64,000 nucleotides of DNA from Deltaproteobacteria bacterium (GCA_019309045.1 JAFDGZ010000002.1:1-64000), one strand, 5' to 3'. Shown: positions 37,752 to 46,926, numbered from the stretch's first letter. Program-made: numbers and translations. Notes: generated by a model not told the origin, from the letters alone.

Positions 37752-39053
37752 ATGAAAATACTGCAATATCCCAGCAAGGCTGCCAACAAACGCCTGGAAA
37801 AAATAATCGAACGCCAGCTTTCTTTTTCGCCGGAGATTGAGGAGTCGGTAGCCGCCATGATCGAAGCGGTGAGAGCCGGGGGCGATGCTGCCCTGGTGCG
37901 CTATAATCGATCATTTGATGCTCCCGATTTCACGGCTGCTGACCTGCGGGTGAGCCAGGATGAGATAAACAGAGCCTGGCGGGCTGCCGACCCTGATCAT
38001 CTCGCCCTGCTCGGGCGCGCCAAAGATAATATCATGCGTTTTCACGGGCAGCAGCGGCGTCAATCCTGGTTCCTTGCCAGCGAGGACGGCAGTGTGGTCG
38101 GGCAACTGGTGCGGCCGGTTGCTGCTGCCGGGCTATACATCCCCGGGGGCGCAGGCGGAGAAACCCCGCTTGTCTCTTCTCTGCTGATGACCGCCATCCC
38201 GGCACTTGTGGCCGGTGTTGGCAGGATTCAGCTGGTCACCCCTCCCAGACGAGATGGCAGCATATCTCCACAATTGCTGCTGGCGGCTCACCTGCTGGGG
38301 CTCAAAGACATTTTCAAGGTTGGCAGTGCCTGGGCTGTAGCGGCTCTAGCCTACGGCACTGAGACAATTCCGCCTGTTGACGTGATCGCGGGGCCCGGCA
38401 ATGTTTACGTCACCGTGGCCAAGAAGATGGTAGCTGGCCGGGTGGGAATCGACATGACTGCTGGACCGAGTGAAATACTGATCATTGCTGATGAGAGCGC
38501 TGATCCGAGCCACGTAGCCGCCGACCTTCTCAGTCAAGCCGAGCATGATGTGCTGGCGAGCAGTGTGCTTCTCACTCCAGATGAAGCTCTGGCTCGGGAC
38601 ACGGCAGCAGCTCTCGAGGAACAGCTGCCATCCCTGCCGAGGAGAGAGATTGCCGAAAAAGCACTGGAGTCGTTCGGCGCCATTGTAGTAGTAGCCGATC
38701 TGGAGGTGGCAGTGGAGCTTGCCAACCGCATTGCTCCTGAACATCTGGAGCTGCTGGTGGTTGAACCGTTCCTGCTGATGGGCAAGATTCACAACGCAGG
38801 GGCTCTCTTCCTGGGACATCATTCTCCCGAACCTGTGGGAGACTATTTTGCTGGGCCCAATCACGTTTTGCCCACAGCTGGTTCGGCCCGTTTTTCCTCT
38901 GCCCTGGGCGTGGAGCACTTTGTCAAGAAAACCAGCATTATTTATTATTCAGCCGAAGCCTTCCAGCGAGATGCAAGTGATATCATACAATTGGCAGAAC
39001 TGGAAGGACTTGGAGCCCATGGCCGAGCAGTGCAGCTTCGGCTGGAAAAGTAG
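37752..39053 (+). CDS. hisD: Histidinol dehydrogenase
   Basis: HisD oxidises histidinol to histidine in two NAD-dependent steps. The protein carries VAGPGNVYVT-type sequence (IAGPGNVYVTVAKKMV), the zinc-site block DLLSQAEHDVLASSVLL and the catalytic Glu-His in RIAPEHLELLV. Length 433 is standard. A GAGAGGG site precedes the ATG. It is separate from other his biosynthesis genes in this window. Confidence 0.95.
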   Translation: MKILQYPSKAANKRLEKIIERQLSFSPEIEESVAAMIEAVRAGGDAALVRYNRSFDAPDFTAADLRVSQDEINRAWRAADPDHLALLGRAKDNIMRFHGQQRRQSWFLASEDGSVVGQLVRPVAAAGLYIPGGAGGETPLVSSLLMTAIPALVAGVGRIQLVTPPRRDGSISPQLLLAAHLLGLKDIFKVGSAWAVAALAYGTETIPPVDVIAGPGNVYVTVAKKMVAGRVGIDMTAGPSEILIIADESADPSHVAADLLSQAEHDVLASSVLLTPDEALARDTAAALEEQLPSLPRREIAEKALESFGAIVVVADLEVAVELANRIAPEHLELLVVEPFLLMGKIHNAGALFLGHHSPEPVGDYFAGPNHVLPTAGSARFSSALGVEHFVKKTSIIYYSAEAFQRDASDIIQLAELEGLGAHGRAVQLRLEK

Positions 39054-39397
39054 CTCGGCTCTTGCAGCACTCTGCCTGGCCACCGCTTTTTTTATGTCGC
39101 ACTTCCACAGCTGGGTTGCTGCTTTCAGCTAATTGCCGCACTATTTTGTTGCTAGATTATGGATTGCCAATCGAGATATACTCCGGTATATTTTTTATAT
39201 AAGAGATAATTGCCAGCTCCCAATTTGTACATCTCGAAACAGTATCTCACCTCACATTGAGCAGAAATCGGCGTGGGAGAAAATCTCGAGGTTCCGGTAG
39301 CTCCAAGTCTAAAGGGCGTTCGGCTGTAGAGCGAATACGGTAGCATCCCGCCTGTTCTCCCCGCCACCGTAAAATTTTTTCTGCATGGGAGTCGAGC
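39054..39397. other. Intergenic region before the two-component system
   Basis: No gene is seen. A run of seven T residues at about 39087-39093 follows a poor stem and may weakly end the hisD transcript. An AT-rich segment around 39184-39210 could hold a promoter for the PocR kinase, but no clear boxes are present. Confidence 0.4.
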
Positions 39398-41113
39398 ATG
39401 ACCTATGATATCCACCTGCTGGATCTAGTGGACAGACAAAAGTTGGATCAGATACTCAAGGGATTCACTTCTGTCACCGGGGTGGCCTCTATAATTGCAG
39501 ACCCTGACGGCTGGCCTATAACTAAACCGCACAATTTTACGGTTCTCTGCCAGAAGTATTGCCGCTCGACCCGGGAAGGACGACATAAATGTTACCAGAG
39601 CGACCGTTTTGGCGGTGCTGAATCGTGGCGCCTGGGAAAGCCACCGATTTATTCTTGTCTGAATGCGGGTCTGCTAGACTGTGCAGCCCCAGTGATTGTG
39701 GAGGGCTATCATCTGGCGACCATCTTGTGCGGCCAGGTCCTGGAGGAACGGCTTGACGTAGACCTGGCAGTGGCCAGAGCACGGTCCATAGGCATTACTG
39801 ATATTGAAGGATACTTGCAGGAACTGGAAAGAGTTCCTCTGATGAGCCGGGATCGTCTCTTTGACATCGTCAACCTGATGTCAGTCATTACGCAGACGGT
39901 CAGTGAGCTGGCCCTGGGCAAATATCTTCTGCAAAAGTACTCCAAACGGCATCTGAATAGGCTCATCAATAGTGTTTCAGATTGCATTGTATCAACTGAT
40001 CAAGATGGCATCATTACCATGATCAACGAATCTGGTGCCAACATGTTTGGCGCGGAGAGAGCAGAGATGATTGGCAAATCAATTGCCAAACTGTTTTGCG
40101 GCACTGAACTGGGGGGGATCTACCAGAAAGAGCCAGCGCCAAGGCGGCAAAAGAAATGGCGGGGTGAAACCATAGCGGTCAAGTCGGACAGAGAGGCATT
40201 TCCAGTCCAGGTCTCCATATCCGCCGTGACTACAGAAAAGGGAACAGGTTCTGACTATGTGGCAGTTATTCGGGATATTTCTGAAGAAAAAAAGATAGAC
40301 CGCATGAAGGAAGATCTCATCGGTATGGTTACTCATGACATGAGGAACCCGGTGCTCTCTTTGCAAAAGGCCCTGGAGCTGCTGGTGGAAGGAAACCTGG
40401 GGCCAATGAACGAAAGCCAGCAGGAGATCATGCGCATGGCTCTGGGCACCAGCCACCAGCTTTATGGCATGGCCAACGACTTGCTGGATGTATATCGGAG
40501 TGAAAGCGGCGAATTCATGCTTGTCAAGTCTCCCATTGATTTGAACCAGATTATTTACCAGAGCTTGAAGCAGCTGCGCTTTTTTGCTGAGGACAAGAAG
40601 ATTGCCATCCTTTTTAAACCTGCCGCGGAATCGATAAGATTCTTTGGCGACCAGAAGCGTCTCATAAGGGTATGTGTAAACCTGCTGGACAATGCCATCA
40701 AGTATAGCCCGGAGGGACGTGAAATTACTGTTGTCTCCGGGCTGTTCTCCAGCGGTGCAGCAATGAGGAGTCCTGTGAATATACCCGCCGAATATGAGAG
40801 GTTAATGCTGCCGCAGCAAAAATATGTTTTTGCAACGGTAGCAGATCAGGGTCTCGGTATTCCGCAGGAATTTCAGCAGCTGGTCTTTGACAAGTTCTTC
40901 AAGGTCAAATCGCGATATCAGGAAGGCAGAAAGGGAGTAGGCCTTGGCCTGGCCTTCTGCAAACGGGTGATAGAGGCTCATGGTGGCTGTATATTCATGG
41001 AGTCTCCAGTTAGTCGAGATGCCGCGGGTAAGGAGTGCGGCTGTAGATTTTCTTTTGTGCTACCGGCGACTACGGGCCGGGGAGACTTGTCGGCGATAAT
41101 GAAAGGGCGGTAA
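39398..41113 (+). CDS. PocR-domain sensor histidine kinase, probable regulator of the microcompartment locus
   Basis: Residues about 10-165 are a PocR domain (CQKYCRSTREGRHKCYQSD, YSCLNAGLLDCAAPVIVEG, ATILCGQVLEE), the sensor named after the propanediol regulator PocR. A PAS domain (about 185-300; VSTDQDGIITMINESGANMFG), a HisKA H-box (MVTHDMRNPVLSLQKAL) and an ATPase (NLLDNAIKYSP, DQGLGIP, GVGLGLAFCKRVIEAHGG) follow. There is no membrane helix, so it should sense a cytoplasmic ligand. PocR domains are held to bind diol-type small molecules, which fits the diol dehydratase genes 1.2 kb downstream. The response regulator gene starts six bases after its stop. Confidence 0.88.
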   Translation: MTYDIHLLDLVDRQKLDQILKGFTSVTGVASIIADPDGWPITKPHNFTVLCQKYCRSTREGRHKCYQSDRFGGAESWRLGKPPIYSCLNAGLLDCAAPVIVEGYHLATILCGQVLEERLDVDLAVARARSIGITDIEGYLQELERVPLMSRDRLFDIVNLMSVITQTVSELALGKYLLQKYSKRHLNRLINSVSDCIVSTDQDGIITMINESGANMFGAERAEMIGKSIAKLFCGTELGGIYQKEPAPRRQKKWRGETIAVKSDREAFPVQVSISAVTTEKGTGSDYVAVIRDISEEKKIDRMKEDLIGMVTHDMRNPVLSLQKALELLVEGNLGPMNESQQEIMRMALGTSHQLYGMANDLLDVYRSESGEFMLVKSPIDLNQIIYQSLKQLRFFAEDKKIAILFKPAAESIRFFGDQKRLIRVCVNLLDNAIKYSPEGREITVVSGLFSSGAAMRSPVNIPAEYERLMLPQQKYVFATVADQGLGIPQEFQQLVFDKFFKVKSRYQEGRKGVGLGLAFCKRVIEAHGGCIFMESPVSRDAAGKECGCRFSFVLPATTGRGDLSAIMKGR

Positions 41114-41119
41114 TCGGCT

Positions 41120-41773
41120 GTGAGCAGTCTCAAACCAATCCGGATTTTCCTCGCTGATGACCACCCTCTGTTCCGCATAGGCTTGCGTCTCAGCCTGGGT
41201 CAATATGAGCACATCGAAGTGATAGGCGAGGCGAGCGATGGCTTCAGTGCAGTTGAAAGGATTCAAAGCGATCCGCCGGACATTTCACTGATAGATGCCG
41301 ATATGCCCGGATTTTCGGGGATTTTGGCCATTAAAGTTTTGCGCCAGGCACTGCCTGATGCAAAAATTCTCGTGCTGTCTACCTATAGAGATGAAGCTTA
41401 TATTCGTGACGCCATGCGGGCGGGAGCCAATGGCTACGTTTCAAAGTCTGTTGAAGTCCAAGAGCTTGTTCGAATTATAACGTCCCTCTGCAAAGGTGAA
41501 GCGGTAATATCACCCTATCTGATGAACTTGACTGTAAGTTCTTTGCCCCAGCAGCAGGCTAATGGCGCTACGGATCTCCCACCGCTTACCCTCCGCGAGA
41601 CAGAGATTCTCCGAGCTGTCAGTGAAGGCAAGGGCAACAAAGAGATCTCCAGCTCCTTCAACATAAGCATTGAAACAGTGAAAAGTCACATCAAGAGCAT
41701 TTACAGGAAATTAGAGGTGAAAAATCGTGTCGAGGCCCTCATGGTTGCCAGGCAGCAGGGTCTTTTAGACTGA
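41120..41773 (+). CDS. NarL/FixJ-family response regulator
   Basis: A receiver domain (acidic pair in FLADDHPLFR, phosphate-accepting Asp59 in LIDADMPG, conserved Lys in GYVSKSVE) is joined to a LuxR-type HTH (LTLRETEILRAVSEGKGNKEI, ISIETVKSHIKSIYRKLEVKNR). Start is a GTG at 41120 six bases after the kinase gene, so the two form one unit. It should bind DNA as a dimer when phosphorylated; the microcompartment promoter region 41774-42364 is the obvious target. Confidence 0.9.
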   Translation: MSSLKPIRIFLADDHPLFRIGLRLSLGQYEHIEVIGEASDGFSAVERIQSDPPDISLIDADMPGFSGILAIKVLRQALPDAKILVLSTYRDEAYIRDAMRAGANGYVSKSVEVQELVRIITSLCKGEAVISPYLMNLTVSSLPQQQANGATDLPPLTLRETEILRAVSEGKGNKEISSSFNISIETVKSHIKSIYRKLEVKNRVEALMVARQQGLLD

Positions 41774-42364
41774 ATGGTCCGGTTGGCAAATGCCCTGACA
41801 TTCGGCCAGCAAAGCGTTGCTCTCAGCTGCCCGACTCCTCGCCTGAATATTTTCTGCTGGTGGCCCGCCACGGCCTTTACCCCTCGTGGAGATTTGCTGT
41901 CCTTTTCGATGCCTCACCGGCCAGCCAACTGCTGAGCTGACATACCAGCCAGCCCAGGTGCTTTTCCTTCCCTGGCCGATGAGGTGCAGGCCCAATTTTC
42001 TCTCGGATGTACGTCCTCCCCTAAAATTACCCAGGATGAGGGATCAATTCCACCCCTTCGAGGGATTTTAATAAGCTGCTACTTTTGTTTTCATGACTCA
42101 GACAGAAATGTCTGCTCTCAACAGCTACCACTCTGTGGATCGGTTCTCCAAATTGGCGTCTGACTAGTAATCACTTGTCCTCCTCAGCGGCATATTGGCA
42201 GAGGAAGGCGGTGTGAATTGATAGTGTCCGTCTGATTTAATGCTCAACCAAGGCCCCCTGCCTTCGTAGTGGCAATCAGGCCCTGCCAGGAGGGTGGGGA
42301 AAAATTTTTTCTACAGGTCAGGGTTTGTCCTGATCCTGGATTCCAACTAAGAGGGGGAAAACCA
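41774..42364 (+). promoter_or_regulatory. Regulatory region upstream of the microcompartment operon
   Basis: About 590 bases without a gene separate the response regulator from the first operon gene. A 6+6 palindrome CAGACA-GAAA-TGTCTG lies at 42099-42114, and CGTCTGA recurs in direct orientation at 42157-42163 and 42229-42235. These GTCTG-type repeats are candidate regulator sites. I found no sigma-54 promoter and no B12 riboswitch box. A GAGGGGG ribosome site closes the region at about 42350. Confidence 0.4.
42099..42114. promoter_or_regulatory. Inverted repeat, candidate operator
   Basis: A perfect 6-bp inverted repeat with a 4-bp spacer (CAGACAGAAATGTCTG) lies in the space between the regulator genes and the microcompartment operon. 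Dimeric LuxR-type regulators bind sites of this size, but binding here is an inference. Confidence 0.35.
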
Positions 42365-43471
42365 ATGAGCAGAATGTTGATTGCACCCGGTCGTTATGTT
42401 CAAGGAGCAGGCGCTATTGACGAGATTGGCATGCACACAGCCACCCTGGGGGGAAGCAAAGCACTGTTGACAGGAGGCAACACTGCCTTGTCTGCCGTGG
42501 CCGAGTCGATCAGGGCCAGCCTTGCTGATAAGAACATCGGCTGTCATCAGGAGGACTTCCATGGAGAATGCTCAGATCAGGAAATCAACCGACTAGTTGA
42601 GGCGGCCAAGTCTAATGGTGCTGACGTGATCATTTGTGCTGGCGGTGGCAAAGTGATCGACACTGGCAAGGCAGTGGCCCATGAGTTGAAAGTGCCGGTA
42701 ATTGTTGTGCCTACCATAGCTGCAACTGATGCGCCCTGTTCGGCGCTGTCGGTCATTTACACCGAAGAAGGGGTCTTCGACCGCTATCTGGTGTTGCCCA
42801 GAAATCCGGAGTGCGTTCTTGTGGATACGGCAATCGTGGCCAAAGCCCCGGTGCATTATCTGGTATCAGGCATGGGAGACGCGCTGGCCACTTTCTGGGA
42901 AGCCGACACCTGTGCCAAGAGCTGCAAGCCGAATGTGCTCACAGGGGCAACACCGCCGACCCTGTCCGCAATTACCCTGGCACGGCTTTGTTATGACACT
43001 CTGCTCGAACACGGGCTGGCAGCCAAGCTGGCTGTGGAAAAGGATGCAGTGACTCCAGCGGTAGAGGCAGTTGTAGAAGCCAATACCTTGCTCAGCGGGC
43101 TGGGTTTTGAAAGCGGCGGCTTGGCTGGCAGTCATTCTGTACACAACGGTTTTACTGTGCTGGAGGCCTCACACGGAAAACTGCACGGCCAGAAGGTTGC
43201 CTTTGGCGTTCTCACCCAACTGGTCATGGAAGGCCGTCCTGCGAGTGATGTCAATGAAGTGCTCGATTTCTGTCTAGATGTGGGTCTGCCGGTGTGCCTG
43301 GAAGATGTGGGACTGGTTGATCCGAGCAGGGAAGATATCAGGAAAGTGGCAGAAGCTACCACGGCAGAGGGTGAAACCATCCATGCTACCTGGTTTCCGG
43401 TGAATGCCGACATTGTCGAGGCTGCAATCTGGGCGGCAGACGCAATCGGCAGACAAGCAAAAGCTGGCTAA
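42365..43471 (+). CDS. gldA: Glycerol dehydrogenase-like iron-type alcohol dehydrogenase
   Basis: The 368-residue protein is of the GldA subgroup of group III alcohol dehydrogenases. It contains GGGKVIDTGKAVAHELKVP and PTIAATDAPCSALSVIYT, the metal-ligand Asp in GMGDALATFWEAD, and metal-ligand His residues in LAGSHSVHNGF and HGKLHGQKVAFG. Family members interconvert glycerol and dihydroxyacetone and also reduce short aldehydes or diols. In this first position of the operon it may replace PduQ by recycling NADH to NAD+ through alcohol formation. No encapsulation helix is visible at either end. Start is the ATG at 42365 after GAGGGGG. Confidence 0.88.
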   Translation: MSRMLIAPGRYVQGAGAIDEIGMHTATLGGSKALLTGGNTALSAVAESIRASLADKNIGCHQEDFHGECSDQEINRLVEAAKSNGADVIICAGGGKVIDTGKAVAHELKVPVIVVPTIAATDAPCSALSVIYTEEGVFDRYLVLPRNPECVLVDTAIVAKAPVHYLVSGMGDALATFWEADTCAKSCKPNVLTGATPPTLSAITLARLCYDTLLEHGLAAKLAVEKDAVTPAVEAVVEANTLLSGLGFESGGLAGSHSVHNGFTVLEASHGKLHGQKVAFGVLTQLVMEGRPASDVNEVLDFCLDVGLPVCLEDVGLVDPSREDIRKVAEATTAEGETIHATWFPVNADIVEAAIWAADAIGRQAKAG

Positions 43472-43486
43472 CAAGGAGGTGCAGTA

Positions 43487-43981
43487 ATGGCTCTACTACC
43501 CGTGTCCATAAGCATCGGCATATTGTGCGCACTCTGGTTTCAAATCACCATGTGGGTTCCCTGGCTCATTGCCTGGGTCGGCTATGCAGCCTGGGCCAGT
43601 TTCTATTATGCCGGTGGCAACAAGGATGCCCTGGTAAAGTCCATTGCAGCGAATGTGGCTGGCATGGTACAGGGTGCTCTCTTTTATTGGCTGTGGCTCA
43701 AATTTGGCGGCGGCAATGTGATCTTGCTCTCCATCTGGATCGGTGTCTTCTGTTTCGTCATGACAATAGAAGGAAATATTCCACTTCTTTCAGCCATTCC
43801 TGGACAGTTTGTGGGTGCTGCTGTCTTTTTTGGCAATTTGGGCGGTCACAAGGGTGAAATAGCGGTCACTCTCGTGAACACCTTTGTCTGTATGATCATA
43901 GGGAACTTGGCGGGTATCCTGTCGGCGAAACTTCCTGATGTTTTCAAGAAAAAGGAGGAAGCTGAGGAGGCTGCTACCTGA
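43487..43981 (+). CDS. DUF1097 (YcdZ-like) membrane protein
   Basis: The 164-residue product has about five membrane helices (SISIGILCALWFQITMWVP; WLIAWVGYAAWASFYYAGG; AANVAGMVQGALFYWLWL; VILLSIWIGVFCFVM; TFVCMIIGNLAGIL) and a charged tail. It resembles the DUF1097 family. A GGAGG site precedes the ATG 15 bases after gldA. Its place inside a diol-utilisation operon suggests a facilitator or transporter replacing PduF, but the family's activity is unknown to me. Confidence 0.75.
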   Translation: MALLPVSISIGILCALWFQITMWVPWLIAWVGYAAWASFYYAGGNKDALVKSIAANVAGMVQGALFYWLWLKFGGGNVILLSIWIGVFCFVMTIEGNIPLLSAIPGQFVGAAVFFGNLGGHKGEIAVTLVNTFVCMIIGNLAGILSAKLPDVFKKKEEAEEAAT

Positions 43982-43999
43982 CAGGGGACAACGGCTTGC

Positions 44000-44098
44000 A
44001 TGAGCAAGGTCCTTGATATCAATGCGCTGGCGGCTGAGGAAGCAGGTGGAGCTCAGCTGGCCAGCAAGCAAATGCAAAGGAGGTACAGGAGATGGTGA
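44000..44098 (+). CDS. Possible 32-residue leader peptide before the first shell gene
   Basis: A short frame ([17 protein letters not shown] start) runs across the gap between the DUF1097 gene and the shell gene, ending seven bases inside the latter. The AGGAGG site of the shell gene lies within it. The peptide is amphipathic at its start and Arg-rich at its end. It may be a coupling leader, a relic, or chance. Confidence 0.25.
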   Translation: MSKVLDINALAAEEAGGAQLASKQMQRRYRRW

Positions 44099-44379
44099 AA
44101 GAAGCATTGGGCATGATTGAAACCAGAGGCTTGGTCCCCAACATCGAGGCAGCCGATGCCATGGTCAAGGCAGCCAATGTGGTGCTGGTGGGACAGGTCA
44201 AGATTGGTGCTGGTCTCGTTACGGCCATGGTGCGAGGGGATGTGGGCGCGGTAAAGGCGGCTACAGATGCAGGAGCGGCTGCGGCGCAGAAGGTTGGCGA
44301 GGTCGTATCCGTGCACGTGATCCCGAGACCTCATCAGGACGTGGAGAGAGTTTTGCCAGAAGCCCCTGACAAGAAGTAA
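44092..44379 (+). CDS. pduA: Hexameric microcompartment shell protein (BMC-H, PduA/PduJ-like)
   Basis: A 95-residue single BMC domain: [20 protein letters not shown], pore loop VKIGAGL (KIGSG in PduA), then [18 protein letters not shown] and [11 protein letters not shown]. It should form the main facet hexamers. The pore loop has Ala in place of the usual Ser, a small change that keeps a narrow polar pore. An AAGGAGG site precedes the ATG. It could equally be called PduJ-like; the two cannot be separated here. Confidence 0.92.
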   Translation: MVKEALGMIETRGLVPNIEAADAMVKAANVVLVGQVKIGAGLVTAMVRGDVGAVKAATDAGAAAAQKVGEVVSVHVIPRPHQDVERVLPEAPDKK

Positions 44380-44436
44380 CAGGGGCCCATCCTGGATTAT
44401 CACCACGATTTGGCCCTAACCAGGAGGGAATATCCG

Positions 44437-45246
44437 ATGCAAGAAGAATTGATAAATAAAGTCTTGAAGGAAGTGATGAAAAGGGTTGGCTCGGCCTCCT
44501 CTGGGGCGGCTGGGTCTAAGGCACCTAAGAAGAATAATCCCTCTGCAGCAGCAAGTCTGGCGGAACTCACCGAATTTGTCGGCATTGGCCCAGGGGACAC
44601 TCAGGGAATCGTCATTGCCAATCTGGATCCCATAATCCACGAGATCATGGGCTTTGACAAGACCTATCGTTCTCTGGGAATCATTGGCGGCCGGGTGGGG
44701 GCTGGCCCACAACTGATGGCGGCTGACGAGGGGATCAAGGCAACCAATACAGAGATCCTCAGAGTTGAGATGCCTAGAGATACCAAAGGGCAGGCTGGCC
44801 ATGGCAATCTGATCATATTCGGGGCAGAAGACGTCTCTGACGCCCGCCGTGCTGTGGAGGTGACTCTGGAGGTACTGCCAAAGTTTTTCGGTGATGTGTA
44901 CGCCAACGACCAGGGCTATACCGAGAATCAGTATTCTGCCAGGGTAAGCAAGGTTCTGAACTTTGCCTTGAAAGTCCCTGAAGGACGGGCTTTCGGTTTG
45001 ATCCTTGGAGCCCCCGCAGTGGTAGGTATGCTCATGGTTGACACAGCTGTCAAGGCAGCCGATGTGGAAGTTCTCGGCTACGGTTCACCTGCCCATGGGA
45101 CCAGCCTGACCAATGAGGTTTTTATCTGGGTGACCGGTGACTCTGGGGCAGTGCGCCAGGCGGTAATTGCTGGTCGAGAAGTGGGCAACAAACTGTTGGC
45201 CGCCTGGGGTGAGGAACCGAAGTCATTGGGTACACCATACATATAG
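44437..45246 (+). CDS. pduB: Trimeric tandem-BMC shell protein PduB
   Basis: The product has two BMC domains (FVGIGPGDTQGIVIANLDP region and GRAFGLILGAPAVVGMLMVDT region) joined through VYANDQGYTENQYSARVSKVL, as in PduB/EtuB. The N-terminus (MQEELINKVLKEVMKRVG) is an amphipathic helix followed by a Ser/Ala/Lys linker, the form seen in PduB and in encapsulation peptides; it could bind cargo or the inner shell face. CAGGAGGG precedes the ATG at 44437. Length 270 matches PduB. Confidence 0.93.
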   Translation: MQEELINKVLKEVMKRVGSASSGAAGSKAPKKNNPSAAASLAELTEFVGIGPGDTQGIVIANLDPIIHEIMGFDKTYRSLGIIGGRVGAGPQLMAADEGIKATNTEILRVEMPRDTKGQAGHGNLIIFGAEDVSDARRAVEVTLEVLPKFFGDVYANDQGYTENQYSARVSKVLNFALKVPEGRAFGLILGAPAVVGMLMVDTAVKAADVEVLGYGSPAHGTSLTNEVFIWVTGDSGAVRQAVIAGREVGNKLLAAWGEEPKSLGTPYI

Positions 45247-45258
45247 GGAGAGTTCGCA

Positions 45259-46926
45259 ATGGCTAGAAGACAAAAACGCTTCCAAGTGCTTGCCGAACGA
45301 GCCGTCAACAAAGACGGCTTTATCAAGGAATGGATTGAAGTAGGTCTGGTCGCCATGGACAGTCCCAATGATCCAACGCCCGGAATAAAGATAGAAAACG
45401 GCAAGGTGATGGAACTGGACGGCAAGAGTCGTCGAGATTTCGATATGATCGATACCTGGATAGCAGACCACTGTATAGATACGTCCGTGGCTGAGGAGGC
45501 AATGGCCGTTGACTCCCTGAAATTCGCCCAGATGCTGGTGGATATCCACGTGCCCCGTTCTGAGATCGTCCGTCTATCTGTCGGCATGACCCCAGCAAAG
45601 ATCCTCGACGTTCTAAAGAAGATGAATGTGGTGGAGCTTATGATGGCCATGCAAAAACTGCGGCCCAGGCGGACGCCGTCCAACCAGGCTCACGTTACCA
45701 ATTTAAAGGATACGCCGGCCTTGTTGGCCGCGGATGCGGCTGAAGGCGCCTATCGGGGCTTCAGTGAGCTGGAGACCACGGTCGGTGTTGGTCGTTACGC
45801 CCCCATGAACGCCCTTTCTATTCTTGTGGGCTCCCAGACAGGGAGACCTGGCTCGCTCACCCAATGTGCCGTGGAAGAGGCCCTTGAACTCACCATGGGA
45901 ATGCGAGGACTGACAGCCTATGCTGAAACAGTTTCTGTCTATGGAACCGAACAGGTTTTTGTAGACGGCGATGACACCCCCTGGTCCAAGGCCTTCCTGG
46001 CTTCGGCCTATGCCTCGCGGGGCTTGAAAATGAGGTACACCTCAGGCACGGGCTCAGAAGTGCAGATGGGCTATGCCGAGGGCAAGTCCATGCTGTACCT
46101 GGAGATTCGCTGCGTAATGATCACCAAGGCTGCTGGAGTTCAGGGGTTGCAAAACGGCTCCATCAGTGTAATCGGCGTGCCAGGGGCAGTGCCAGGTGGT
46201 ATTCGGGCAGTGCTGGCAGAAAATGTGGCCACTGTTCTCATGGACCTGGAAGTTGCCTCGGGTAATGATCAGACTTTTACCCATTCACCCATTCGCAACA
46301 CGGCGCGTATGCTGATGCAGTTTCTTCCCGGTACAGACCTGATTTTTTCCGGCTACAGCGCGGTGCCCAACTATGACAACATGTTTGCCGGCTCTACCCA
46401 TGACTCGGACGATTATGACGACTATCTCGTGCTGCAACGTGATTTGCAGGTTGATGGCGGCTTGCGACCGGTAAGGGAAGATGAGGTGATAGCCGTGCGC
46501 AACAAGGCAGCCAGGGCGTTGCAGGCTGTATTCCAGGAATTGGGGCTGCCGCCGATTACGGATGAGGAGGTAGAGGAAGCCACCTATGCCCATGGCAGCA
46601 AGGAGATGCCAGATCGGCATGTTCCTGATGACCTGCGCGCCATTGATGAGATGATGAAGCGTGGGACTACGGGACTGGATGTGGTTAAGGCCCTGGCAAA
46701 ACATGGATTCAGGGATGTGGCGGAGGCGGTACTTGGCATGTTGAAGGCAAAGGTATCTGGAGATTACCTCCACACTTCGGCTATTTTCGACGACGATTTT
46801 GAAGTGCTGAGCGCAGTCAACGATCCTAATGATTATCAGGGACCTGGGACAGGCTATCGGCTCGAAGGCGCAAGATGGGAGCTCTTGAAGGATATCCCAC
46901 AGGCCATTAGTCCTGAAGACGTCTAG
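45259..46926 (+). CDS. pduC: B12-dependent diol/glycerol dehydratase large subunit
   Basis: The 555-residue alpha subunit dehydrates 1,2-propanediol or glycerol to the aldehyde by a radical reaction. It keeps His of SNQAHVTN, the Glu of FSELETTVG, the Glu of LTAYAETVSVYGTE, the Gln of GVQGLQNGSISVIG, and Asp-Gln of NDQTFTH, which correspond to the substrate and potassium ligands of the Klebsiella oxytoca enzyme. It aligns end to end with that protein, and no glycyl-radical motif is present. Sequence alone does not tell whether diol or glycerol is preferred. It follows pduB by 12 bases. Confidence 0.96.
   Translation: MARRQKRFQVLAERAVNKDGFIKEWIEVGLVAMDSPNDPTPGIKIENGKVMELDGKSRRDFDMIDTWIADHCIDTSVAEEAMAVDSLKFAQMLVDIHVPRSEIVRLSVGMTPAKILDVLKKMNVVELMMAMQKLRPRRTPSNQAHVTNLKDTPALLAADAAEGAYRGFSELETTVGVGRYAPMNALSILVGSQTGRPGSLTQCAVEEALELTMGMRGLTAYAETVSVYGTEQVFVDGDDTPWSKAFLASAYASRGLKMRYTSGTGSEVQMGYAEGKSMLYLEIRCVMITKAAGVQGLQNGSISVIGVPGAVPGGIRAVLAENVATVLMDLEVASGNDQTFTHSPIRNTARMLMQFLPGTDLIFSGYSAVPNYDNMFAGSTHDSDDYDDYLVLQRDLQVDGGLRPVREDEVIAVRNKAARALQAVFQELGLPPITDEEVEEATYAHGSKEMPDRHVPDDLRAIDEMMKRGTTGLDVVKALAKHGFRDVAEAVLGMLKAKVSGDYLHTSAIFDDDFEVLSAVNDPNDYQGPGTGYRLEGARWELLKDIPQAISPEDV

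Noticed and set aside
42236-42364. Adenosylcobalamin riboswitch before the B12-dependent operon
   Set aside because: I found no B12-box (GCCACTG-type) sequence in the leader.
41774-42364. Sigma-54 promoter for the microcompartment operon
   Set aside because: The TGGC...GC-like match near 42271 has the wrong spacing, and the regulator is LuxR-type, not an AAA+ activator.
45259-46926. Glycyl-radical diol dehydratase
   Set aside because: The large subunit aligns with PduC and lacks the C-terminal glycyl-radical motif; no activase gene is present.
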